DNA from: UBA11524 sp964547515
GTDB taxonomy: Bacteria; Bacillota; Clostridia; Christensenellales; Aristaeellaceae
Assembly: GCA_964547515.1 (NCBI GenBank)
Contig: CAZJOA010000008.1
Coordinates: 1-38,149 of the forward strand
Direction: 5' to 3'
DNA length: 38,149 nucleotides
Shown here piece by piece: positions 1-6,001 of the stretch. Made by a program: the position numbers and the translations under genes. The notes below the pieces were generated by a model. It ran no database searches and was not told the DNA's origin. It saw nothing but the letters and a program-made list of their open reading frames with translations. Position 1 is the stretch's first letter. Each line of letters opens with the position of its first letter.

Positions 1-388
1 CTCCATGATAATTGAATATTATCAGCACTATTTAGCTGATGGTCGAACGAACATTCGTTAGAATGATCAGTAATATGCAACTATGATGGAGATAGTCATC
101 TCATCCACCAATCAATTCCATCATATCATTTTGGTGCAATTTCTGCAAGTTGAATTAGAACAACATTTCATCAGTACGAGTGTAGAGTAACAATACATCA
201 GGGCGAGAAAAGACATGGCATCAATAATCCAGTCATTTGTGATAAGATGGTGGCAGAACAAAGATGGGGCGTTCTGTCAGCGTACATATCCAATGGCGAT
301 CGTTTGTTCACTTGCGATACGTGCATACTCATATTATAATGTATTGTAGGCAGAGTGTGCAGACATGAACATTTGGAGAGGTGCATGT
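1..388. other. Non-coding left end and leader of the first gene
   Basis: I see no convincing gene in these 388 bases. The stretch is AT-rich and holds several short inverted repeats: TGATAAT near 6 pairing with ATTATCA ending near 24, ATCAGC (21-26) with GCTGAT (35-40), and AACGAA (47-52 region) with TTCGTT ending at 59. The right part carries a promoter (312-340) and an untranslated leader of about 40 bases before the gene that starts at 389. A 62-codon open frame on the minus strand (198-386) overlaps the promoter and has no recognisable content, so I treat it as chance. Confidence 0.6.
312..340 (+). promoter_or_regulatory. Sigma-A type promoter for the metallopeptidase-TIR gene pair
   Basis: TTGCGA at 312-317 and TATAAT at 335-340 are separated by exactly 17 bases, an optimal vegetative promoter spacing with a perfect -10 box. 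Transcription would begin near 347 and read into the gene starting at 389. No repressor site is obvious. Confidence 0.75.
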
Positions 389-1966
389 ATGAAGCATGGA
401 TTAGTTTCGATATCGGGTTACGACATTTATAACCAATACGATTTGTCGTTTTGTAACCTTGTGGACAGTGCTGACAAACTGGCGGTTGACCAAGCTTGGA
501 ATGCGCTGATGGGAAATCGTGGCTTTACAATAGACCAGGGTGTTGACGTTTTGCGTGAATTGTTTGATTTGATATGCTCAGAGTTTGCTGCCACATATGG
601 CAAGGAACGCACAATTACTCTGAGGGAGGGGTATATCACAAAAGACCGTGGCCAAACGCCTGCAAGGCATAATGAAATGTCTCGAATCTTTTCGCAATCA
701 AAGTCAATATACATTGACCTTCTTATGAGCAATGTGCTATTTGAGTATGCGGCCGCGTTCTACCTTTGGGCTCGACACCCTGGAAAAGAGGATATTGCAT
801 CCCGATGCTTTATTCACACGTTATATACGTTAGAAGGATGCTGCAGGAGAGGAAAACTATCGGAAATGGATGGTCAGCTGTCCTTGCAGAAACTGATTGC
901 TGATAATCTTGATGATCAGGAGATTGTCTTTATCGGAGACTTATATTGGTGTATGCTGTCGTTCGCTATGTGCCATGAAATTGCACACCTTTATTGCGAG
1001 CATGGCTGTCCCCGCAGTACATCTGATGGGTATGTACAGGAGTTCCAAGCTGATGCAGTTGGATATGATGTATATCTGAAACTGATGATAAAGAATATGC
1101 ATAGTACAGAAAACGTCATTTCCAGTGTGTTCCGCGAATACTTGTATACAGCACCTATGATTCTGCTTCTATTCTACCATGATCTCTTTGCGATGGGGTA
1201 TTGGATGTATGGAGAAGTAATCTCCGATACACATCCAGACCTACAGGAGAGAATTGATAAGTTACTCGCCATAAGTCAGGATGATAAGTATGAATTTGAT
1301 TCCTCCTCGGGAAATGATGTGTTAAACTGTTATTATGATATATCTGATAAGTTCCTTGAGGAATTGTGGTACAAGCTCAAAAATGGCAAGTTATCAGATA
1401 TTGTGCGGAAAGGAGCCAGTAGTGTGACGGGCAACGCTTTTGAAGACGCATGTGCGCTCGATGAAACCATATGTAAAAAGATTACTGAGCAGTCGCCTAG
1501 TCTGGGATATGATGCACGCAAACTGATCGGTTTATGGAATATGGCGGCACAAGTCAGTGCGGACTGTATGGGAGAAAATCATGGGCTTGTGACTGCTATT
1601 GCTGGCAAGGCGTATTCGATTAAGGGGCTGAATATTATATACAATCAGAAGGTCTTGTTGGAGTCTGTTATTGAGATGGGCCTGACGATTGCAAAGCCAG
1701 GAGATATGGTAGAAACAATTCGCACGGCATTGTATCTGATTTATAAGATTGCTTTGGTGGGTACGATCGAAATAGAGGATACACATGCCGAACTGTTGAA
1801 GGTGTGCCATACAAAGAAAGCATATTCCAGGCCGATTAAGGAAGATGCTCTGCTTGCCCTCGTACCGACGGCGTCTAACGATGATTTAACCAAACTTGAC
1901 AGATTGGGTTGCATCGAAATCATTGATGGATGTGTACATCTGCGGGAGAAGGTCATTTTGGCATAA
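389..1966 (+). CDS. HEXXH zinc metallopeptidase-like protein, island gene
   Basis: This is a 525-residue protein of a family I do not recognise by name. It contains HEIAH at residues 196-200, the zinc-binding HEXXH signature, followed about 20 residues later by a QEFQAD segment in which E218 and D222 resemble the third-ligand region (E..AD) of gluzincins such as M48 enzymes. This supports a zinc protease, not an accidental match. No signal peptide or clear membrane helix is visible, so it is probably cytosolic. I chose ATG 389 because GAGAGG lies about 8 bases upstream; an in-frame ATG at 365 lacks such a site. The TIR gene follows after 29 bases on the same transcript, which suggests a two-gene unit where a protease may act as sensor, activator or effector. 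Its AT-rich composition differs from the GC-rich genes to the right. Function is inferred only from the motif and context. Confidence 0.7.
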   Translation: MKHGLVSISGYDIYNQYDLSFCNLVDSADKLAVDQAWNALMGNRGFTIDQGVDVLRELFDLICSEFAATYGKERTITLREGYITKDRGQTPARHNEMSRIFSQSKSIYIDLLMSNVLFEYAAAFYLWARHPGKEDIASRCFIHTLYTLEGCCRRGKLSEMDGQLSLQKLIADNLDDQEIVFIGDLYWCMLSFAMCHEIAHLYCEHGCPRSTSDGYVQEFQADAVGYDVYLKLMIKNMHSTENVISSVFREYLYTAPMILLLFYHDLFAMGYWMYGEVISDTHPDLQERIDKLLAISQDDKYEFDSSSGNDVLNCYYDISDKFLEELWYKLKNGKLSDIVRKGASSVTGNAFEDACALDETICKKITEQSPSLGYDARKLIGLWNMAAQVSADCMGENHGLVTAIAGKAYSIKGLNIIYNQKVLLESVIEMGLTIAKPGDMVETIRTALYLIYKIALVGTIEIEDTHAELLKVCHTKKAYSRPIKEDALLALVPTASNDDLTKLDRLGCIEIIDGCVHLREKVILA

Positions 1967-1995
1967 AGTATAAACTGTACAAAGGAGATTAGACC

Positions 1996-2967
1996 ATGAA
2001 ATTCTTTATTAGCCATTCATCAAAAAACCGAGATCTTGTAAGTCTGTTTGTGGAACTGCTTAATACAAAACTGGGTGTGGCAGATAACGACATTTATTGC
2101 ACCTCCATTCAGAACCAAGTAAAGTTGGGCAAGAACTTCATTCAGGACATTCAAAATAACTTGGTGGATGCTGAAGTAGTCTTCTTCCTGATTACGGAGG
2201 AATATCTTAGTAGCATCTTTTGCTTGATGGAAATGGGGGCTGCCTGGGCATATAAAGATAACATAATACCGATTCTTGTGCCACCGGTAACGTTCAAAAC
2301 GTTAGCGGGGACACCTTTAGCACCAATTCAAGCATATTCGCTTGCGAATACCGAAGACATTGGCACGATTCTGTATGATAATCTGGTTGAATGTAATGCG
2401 ATTATGCGCTTGAGCAGAGCAAAGGAGCAGGAGTTTCTTTTGAGCTTGCCCGACTTCGTTAAGCGCATCAATCATTGCGTGGCCGATATGAGTGGCAGAA
2501 AGCAAGTGGAGAATGCTCACTTTATCCCGGTGACTCAGAATGGAAATGATCAGGCGATATCTCTGTCTCAAGATGGGCATACCGTTGATGTTGACATCAA
2601 TTTTGAGTTTGATCCAATGTATGGCCCCTGTTCATTTGTGAGTGCTGTTGCTCAGTTTGTTCCTCCGCTGAACTGGAAACCTCTCAGAGACACAAATGCG
2701 AGCCTGATGTTTCGGCTGACTAGTGAAGATGGATCTGTCACTTCTGCAACGATAGAGGTTAAGGCAACAGACCGTATGGTAAAATGCTATGAGAAGGCGT
2801 ATTGCCTCGAACACGGACAGCAGGATGTTATTATCAAGCTGAGTGATATAAAGAATCCATCGTTGATAAACGAAATCGTTGAGATATGTGTTGTTGTTCG
2901 TCCCAATCAAGTGCCTTCGAATAAGGGGCATCTTCGGATCGATGTGCTGGGCCTATATTGCGATTGA
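1996..2967 (+). CDS. TIR-domain protein with C-terminal beta-rich domain
   Basis: This is a 323-residue protein. Residues 1 to about 130 form a TIR domain: KFFISHSSKNRD is the first strand and loop, and CLMEMGAAWA (76-85) places a glutamate, E79, where bacterial TIR NADases carry the catalytic acid. The IIPILVPP strand follows as expected. Residues from about 180 to 323 are rich in beta-strand and aromatic positions and resemble a jelly-roll or carbohydrate-binding-like fold; this assignment is tentative. Bacterial TIR proteins usually cleave NAD+ or make cyclic ADP-ribose signals in antiphage defence, so a defence role is likely but not proven here. AAGGAG sits 10 bases before ATG 1996. It is probably co-transcribed with the upstream metallopeptidase-like gene. 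Confidence 0.85.
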   Translation: MKFFISHSSKNRDLVSLFVELLNTKLGVADNDIYCTSIQNQVKLGKNFIQDIQNNLVDAEVVFFLITEEYLSSIFCLMEMGAAWAYKDNIIPILVPPVTFKTLAGTPLAPIQAYSLANTEDIGTILYDNLVECNAIMRLSRAKEQEFLLSLPDFVKRINHCVADMSGRKQVENAHFIPVTQNGNDQAISLSQDGHTVDVDINFEFDPMYGPCSFVSAVAQFVPPLNWKPLRDTNASLMFRLTSEDGSVTSATIEVKATDRMVKCYEKAYCLEHGQQDVIIKLSDIKNPSLINEIVEICVVVRPNQVPSNKGHLRIDVLGLYCD

Positions 2968-3054
2968 TTTGATATAGATTGGTAACCGCTTCAACGAAGA
3001 TATGCCCTGTAATGACTCTTCTATGAAATGTTTCTTTCCTTGGAAGGATTTGCG

Positions 3055-3063
3055 TGTTATAAT
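3055..3063 (+). promoter_or_regulatory. Probable extended -10 promoter for the DUF3990 trio
   Basis: TATAAT at 3058-3063 is preceded by TG at 3055-3056, giving an extended -10 element (TGnTATAAT). The -35 position (around 3035-3040, TTTCCT) is weak, which is common with extended -10 promoters. It lies 42 bases before the ATG at 3106. Confidence 0.5.
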
Positions 3064-3105
3064 AGTCTTGTTTCGTGAGATGCTGTTATGATAGGAGGTA
3101 GCTTC

Positions 3106-3585
3106 ATGATTTTGTATCACGGCAGCAGTGTTGAGGTCAGAGAACCAAAGTTGCTGAAGATTCAGCGCGAACTGGATTTCGGCAAAGGTTTTTATACGAC
3201 GAGCGATTTGCAGCAGGCTACCAATTGGGCGCAGCGTACAGCAAAACGCCGTGGCAACGGTCACCCCTGTGTGGCTGTCTACGAAGTTGATGATGCTGTC
3301 TTTGATACACTTCGCGTACTGCGCTTTCACAGTGCTGACTTAGAGTGGCTTCGGTATGTGGCTGCCAATCGTAAGGGCAGTGCGGTGGAGGGGCAATGGG
3401 ACGTTGTGATTGGACCGGTGGCGAACGATCAAACGATGCCTACTATCACTTTATATCTTGACGGTTTTTATGACGAACAGGAGACAATCAAGCGTCTGCT
3501 GCCGCAAAATCTGAAAGACCAGTATACATTCAAAACGGTTGCAGCCCTCTCTGCGCTTCACTGCACGGAGGTGATCGTCTTATGA
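3106..3585 (+). CDS. DUF3990 family protein, putative ADP-ribosyltransferase-like toxin
   Basis: This 159-residue protein begins with MILYHGSS and continues with a GKGFYTT segment and later a GPVANDQT segment, the pattern of the DUF3990 family. The YHGS start and the GFYTT strand resemble the histidine and tyrosine positions of the ADP-ribosyltransferase fold; that enzymatic reading is my inference. GGAGGT at 3093-3098 lies 7 bases before ATG 3106, so the shorter start is preferred over an ATG at 3088 that would place this site inside the coding region. The next gene starts inside its stop codon (ATGA overlap), so translation is coupled. The arrangement with two small downstream partners suggests a toxin-antitoxin-like module. 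Confidence 0.75.
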   Translation: MILYHGSSVEVREPKLLKIQRELDFGKGFYTTSDLQQATNWAQRTAKRRGNGHPCVAVYEVDDAVFDTLRVLRFHSADLEWLRYVAANRKGSAVEGQWDVVIGPVANDQTMPTITLYLDGFYDEQETIKRLLPQNLKDQYTFKTVAALSALHCTEVIVL

Positions 3586-3827
3586 CAAAAACACATGGTT
3601 TCACTTTGGACTACTATAATAAATGCGTTATCCAGCGTATTATCGATAAGTACGGCTTGGAACCAATGGATGCAACTCGCAGCTTTTTGACTTCGCAAAC
3701 TCATACTATGTTAGAAAATGCAGAGTACGCGATGTGGGATTTCAGTGAGCGAGCTATTTTCGATATGTGGGAAGCAGAACGTGTTACTGGCGATCCACGT
3801 AACTCTGTATATCTGCGAGGTGAATAA
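3582..3827 (+). CDS. Small protein coupled to DUF3990, possible antitoxin
   Basis: This is an 81-residue, probably helical, cytosolic protein starting at an ATG that overlaps the DUF3990 stop codon by four bases. Conserved-looking segments include a KYGLEPMDATRSFL stretch, FDMWEAERVTGDPRNSVY near the C-terminus, and no membrane helix. I recognise its general pattern as that of small proteins found next to DUF3990 genes, but cannot name a defined family with certainty. Immediate coupling to the putative toxin makes an antitoxin or adaptor role plausible. The next gene (GTG 3829) begins one base after its stop codon. Confidence 0.7.
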   Translation: MTKTHGFTLDYYNKCVIQRIIDKYGLEPMDATRSFLTSQTHTMLENAEYAMWDFSERAIFDMWEAERVTGDPRNSVYLRGE

Positions 3828-3828
3828 C

Positions 3829-4038
3829 GTGAGTGAGGAATTGGCTTTCTTCCTGTTTCTGATTGAGCGATATGCGCAGCATAAAGACAAGTCTACGGGG
3901 AGTGTGTTGAAAGAATGGGATGCGCATGGTATTACCCAGAAAGTATTTGATGGATACTTGGAGTATCATACCGAACGGATTGAAAATGCATTTGCGGATA
4001 TTGATAGTCTGCTTGCTACCGGCGCACATGCGTGGTAA
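3829..4038 (+). CDS. DUF3791 family small protein
   Basis: This 69-residue protein starts at GTG 3829, with GAGGTG at 3816-3821 as ribosome binding site. The sequence pattern (an N-terminal EELAFFLFLIERYA segment, a central VLKEWDAHGIT segment and a YHTERIENAFADIDSL tail) matches the DUF3791 family of about 70 residues, which is often found beside DUF3990 genes in Clostridia. An upstream in-frame ATG at 3718 would give a longer product that overlaps the preceding gene by over 100 bases and lacks family similarity, so I reject it. It is likely the second small partner or antitoxin in this trio. The function is not established to my knowledge. Confidence 0.75.
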   Translation: MSEELAFFLFLIERYAQHKDKSTGSVLKEWDAHGITQKVFDGYLEYHTERIENAFADIDSLLATGAHAW

Positions 4039-4079
4039 CGATCGGGAAAGCAACTGATGAGAGCGAGAGGAAGTATCAT

Positions 4080-4526
4080 ATGTCCGGTGTTCAAGTCATT
4101 AAGCCTCCGTATCCTACATTCTATGTACAGACAGCAATCTATTCGAGTATTGTTGATGCGATTCCCCCAGGGTTCTTGTCAACCGAAGACCGTATCATGA
4201 GATACATCGCAGAAACATATGGCGAAAAGAATGTAGAGTTGATGGAAATCATCCATGTGTCAGAAGAAGAGCGTCTGCTGGGAACCCATCCGTACTGGAG
4301 AGTTGTCACCGAAAGAGGCTTGATTCGTGAGTGGCGATATTGGTATGCACAGTACAGCTTGAGAGAACGTGTTAGGCGACTTGAGACGGAAGGGCATGTG
4401 ATCATACCATCGTCATCAGGCGTTTCGCTACAGGTACAGGATCACAAAGAGAAGATGGTCGATTTATATACTTTGGACATCATATTGCCGCCCAAACATT
4501 TGGCAGGACGTCTTGTATCGAGATGA
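4080..4526 (+). CDS. MGMT-fold alkyltransferase-like protein lacking the active-site cysteine
   Basis: This is a 148-residue protein. An N-terminal-half segment (IVDAIPPGFLSTE) corresponds to the IPxGxxxTY helix region of the O6-alkylguanine-DNA alkyltransferase DNA-binding domain. PYWRVVTERG at 71-80 corresponds to the PCHRVI active-site loop, and RVRRLETEGH corresponds to the helix that follows. The acceptor Cys is replaced by Tyr72, so direct methyl transfer is not expected. Known alkyltransferase-like (ATL) proteins, which carry Trp there, bind alkylated guanine and flag it for nucleotide excision repair; a similar DNA-binding role is inferred. GAGAGGAAG about 8 bases upstream supports ATG 4080 over an in-frame GTG at 4032. 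It is the last gene of the AT-rich region and is 42 bases behind the DUF3791 gene. Confidence 0.65.
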   Translation: MSGVQVIKPPYPTFYVQTAIYSSIVDAIPPGFLSTEDRIMRYIAETYGEKNVELMEIIHVSEEERLLGTHPYWRVVTERGLIREWRYWYAQYSLRERVRRLETEGHVIIPSSSGVSLQVQDHKEKMVDLYTLDIILPPKHLAGRLVSR

Positions 4527-4624
4527 TCCAGATGCAGAATAGACTGTCTATGTGCTTAATGGCTTTGTAACAATTGCGCTTTTGTGCATGTAAAGAGACG
4601 AGGGTTCGGAGGGCTCGAAAATGG

Positions 4625-4647
4625 ACTCATGACACAACTCATGACAC
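4625..4647 (+). repeat. Tandem ACTCATGACAC repeats beside the putative att site
   Basis: ACTCATGACAC occurs at 4625-4635 and again at 4637-4647, a 12-base period. An inverted copy with one mismatch (GTGTCAAGAG) lies at 4691-4700 next to the tRNA-like end. Short direct repeats of this size next to a tRNA 3' end are typical of arm-type binding sites of tyrosine recombinases. Confidence 0.55.
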
Positions 4648-4690
4648 GCATTTTTGCAAACCCTTATAAATCAAGGGGGTTAGGGCATGT

Positions 4691-4722
4691 GTCAAGAGGT
4701 TCAAGTCCTGTTTCCCGCACCA
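4691..4722 (+). other. Partial tRNA 3' end, putative attachment site
   Basis: The segment GGTTCAAGTCCT (4698-4709) reads as a T-arm with its TTCAAGT loop, and is followed by GTTTCCCGC and ACCA (4719-4722), the 3' half of an acceptor stem with the discriminator base and CCA end. The 5' half (a GCGGGAA start and a D-arm) is not found upstream, so this is a 3' fragment and not a complete gene. Tyrosine integrases commonly use exactly this part of a tRNA gene as attB and leave such a duplicate at one end of the element. The discriminator A and stem would fit tRNA-Leu, but this is weak. Confidence 0.6.
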
Positions 4723-4737
4723 GCGTCCGAACGTTAA

Positions 4738-4837
4738 NNNNNNNNNNNNNNNNNNNNNNNNNNNNNNNNNNNNNNNNNNNNNNNNNNNNNNNNNNNNNNN
4801 NNNNNNNNNNNNNNNNNNNNNNNNNNNNNNNNNNNNN
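4738..4837. other. Assembly gap of 100 N
   Basis: Exactly 100 unknown bases stand between the AT-rich island and the GC-rich remainder. A round 100 normally means unknown length. The join could be a true island-chromosome boundary or a scaffolding error. Confidence 0.95.
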
Positions 4838-4869
4838 TCCCCCCGCCCCGACAAAAATCACCGTGTACG

Positions 4870-4898
4870 TTGAAACCAAATGCGAACTATGCTATAAT
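4870..4898 (+). promoter_or_regulatory. Strong promoter of the BrxL operon
   Basis: TTGAAA at 4870-4875 and a perfect TATAAT at 4893-4898 are separated by 17 bases. Transcription should start near 4905, about 75 bases before the first ATG at 4979. This is the only clear promoter for the four overlapping or closely spaced genes up to 14918. Confidence 0.85.
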
Positions 4899-4908
4899 AT
4901 ATGCGAAC
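4880..4908 (+). promoter_or_regulatory. Paired ATGCGAAC direct repeats overlapping the promoter, putative operator
   Basis: ATGCGAAC is present at 4880-4887, inside the -35/-10 spacer, and again at 4901-4908, at the transcription start. The start-to-start distance is 21 bases, two helical turns, so one protein dimer could contact both on the same DNA face and block RNA polymerase. No candidate regulator gene lies within the operon. Confidence 0.5.
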
Positions 4909-4978
4909 ATACGAATCGAATCGCATCGCTTTCCGTTCGGCATAGCCCGATGCGCTCATTCCCAAGGGAGGTCATCCC

Positions 4979-6001
4979 ATGCGTATTGCCCATATTCATG
5001 ACCCGCTGATCGGCGTGATCGCCGATGTTTATCTGCCCGCTGCGCAGGAGCAGACCTGGCAAAGGGCGCGGCTGTCTGCGTTCAGGAGTGCCTGCACATC
5101 GGCGGCGCATCAGGCGGCGTGCATCCTGCTCTCCGGACGGTTGTTCGGCGAGGGCTATGTGACCCATGCCGTGATTGCGGAGGTGCTGGGGACGATCCGT
5201 CAGACGGACTGTCCGGTGCTGTGGCGGCCGGATGCCGCAGGGGAGAAGTATCTGACGCATCAGGAGGAGCTCCCGGAGAACCTCGTCCTGCTTTCACCTC
5301 AGCAGCCCTTCGCCCTGGCGGAGGACCTGCGCATTGCGTGCGGTTCGGCGGCGAAGCAGGCTGAAGCAGGCTGTACCATCCTGATCGCGGAGGACGAAGA
5401 GCCCATCGGCGCGGACACCCTCCGGCGCCTTTTCCGCGAGGATGCTGATTTGCAGTACATCGTGGCGGGGGAGACCTGCCATTCCCGTGAAGGCAGTGCC
5501 TTTGCGTCATGCAGGGCGAACAAGCTGGAGAACGCGGGCTTTGACGATCCCGATGCCAGCGGCTATCACCTGCTGGATTTCGACGGCGGACGGCTCGTCA
5601 GCCGGGTGTTCATCGGCATGAGCAACTACCGCTTCCGCACGATCCCTGTCCATGTGGAGAACGCCGATGACCCCAAGGCCGTCCTCCACAGGTGCATGAA
5701 GGCGACGGTGGGCTTGACGGATCACGACTTTGTCCGCCTGATCCTTGGCGGCAGCGTCGATGTGGAGACCTTCATTGATCCCGATGCCATCCGCGAACAG
5801 CTGAAAAACCGCTTTTTCTGCCTGGAGGTCTTCGATGAGTGTCAGCTGATGCTCGATGAAGAGGCCTATGCGGCGGACATTTCGCTCAAGGGCGAATTCA
5901 TCCGCATGGTGATGGCGGATGACACGCTCAGCGCCAACGAGAAGAGCCGAATCATCCAATGCGGCTGGAATGCACTGCGGGGAAAGGAGCTGTCGGAATG
6001 A
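4979..6001 (+). CDS. SbcD/YhaO-like metallophosphoesterase with degenerate active site
   Basis: This 340-residue protein is collinear with the Clostridial SbcD/YhaO exonuclease family. The C-terminal half fits best: a GFDDPDASGY loop, a SLKGEFIRMVM segment and a final GWNALRGKE helix. The N-terminal catalytic motifs are in register but altered. The usual DxHL reads HDPLIG, GDLFD reads SGRLFGEG, PGNHD reads WRPDAAG and the GHIH motif reads GETCH. Nearly all metal ligands are therefore missing, and I expect a non-catalytic scaffold that partners the ATPase encoded next, as SbcD does with SbcC. AAGGGAGG (4964-4971) precedes ATG 4979. The stop codon overlaps the next start (ATGA), indicating tight coupling. 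The family assignment is from remembered motifs and the loss of activity is inferred. Confidence 0.7.
   Translation: MRIAHIHDPLIGVIADVYLPAAQEQTWQRARLSAFRSACTSAAHQAACILLSGRLFGEGYVTHAVIAEVLGTIRQTDCPVLWRPDAAGEKYLTHQEELPENLVLLSPQQPFALAEDLRIACGSAAKQAEAGCTILIAEDEEPIGADTLRRLFREDADLQYIVAGETCHSREGSAFASCRANKLENAGFDDPDASGYHLLDFDGGRLVSRVFIGMSNYRFRTIPVHVENADDPKAVLHRCMKATVGLTDHDFVRLILGGSVDVETFIDPDAIREQLKNRFFCLEVFDECQLMLDEEAYAADISLKGEFIRMVMADDTLSANEKSRIIQCGWNALRGKELSE

Noticed and set aside
45..60. LexA (SOS) box near the left end, GAAC-ATTC-GTTA
   Set aside because: One mismatch from GAACnnnnGTTC and no adjacent SOS gene; too common by chance in AT-rich DNA.
4652..4690. Anticodon-arm-like hairpin CCCTT / AAGGG upstream of the tRNA 3' end
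   Set aside because: The seven-base loop does not have a plausible anticodon and the base after it is not a purine; no D-arm or 5' acceptor is present, so a complete tRNA is not supported.
4584..5009. Open frames reading through the first gap
   Set aside because: They exist only because unknown bases contain no stop codons.
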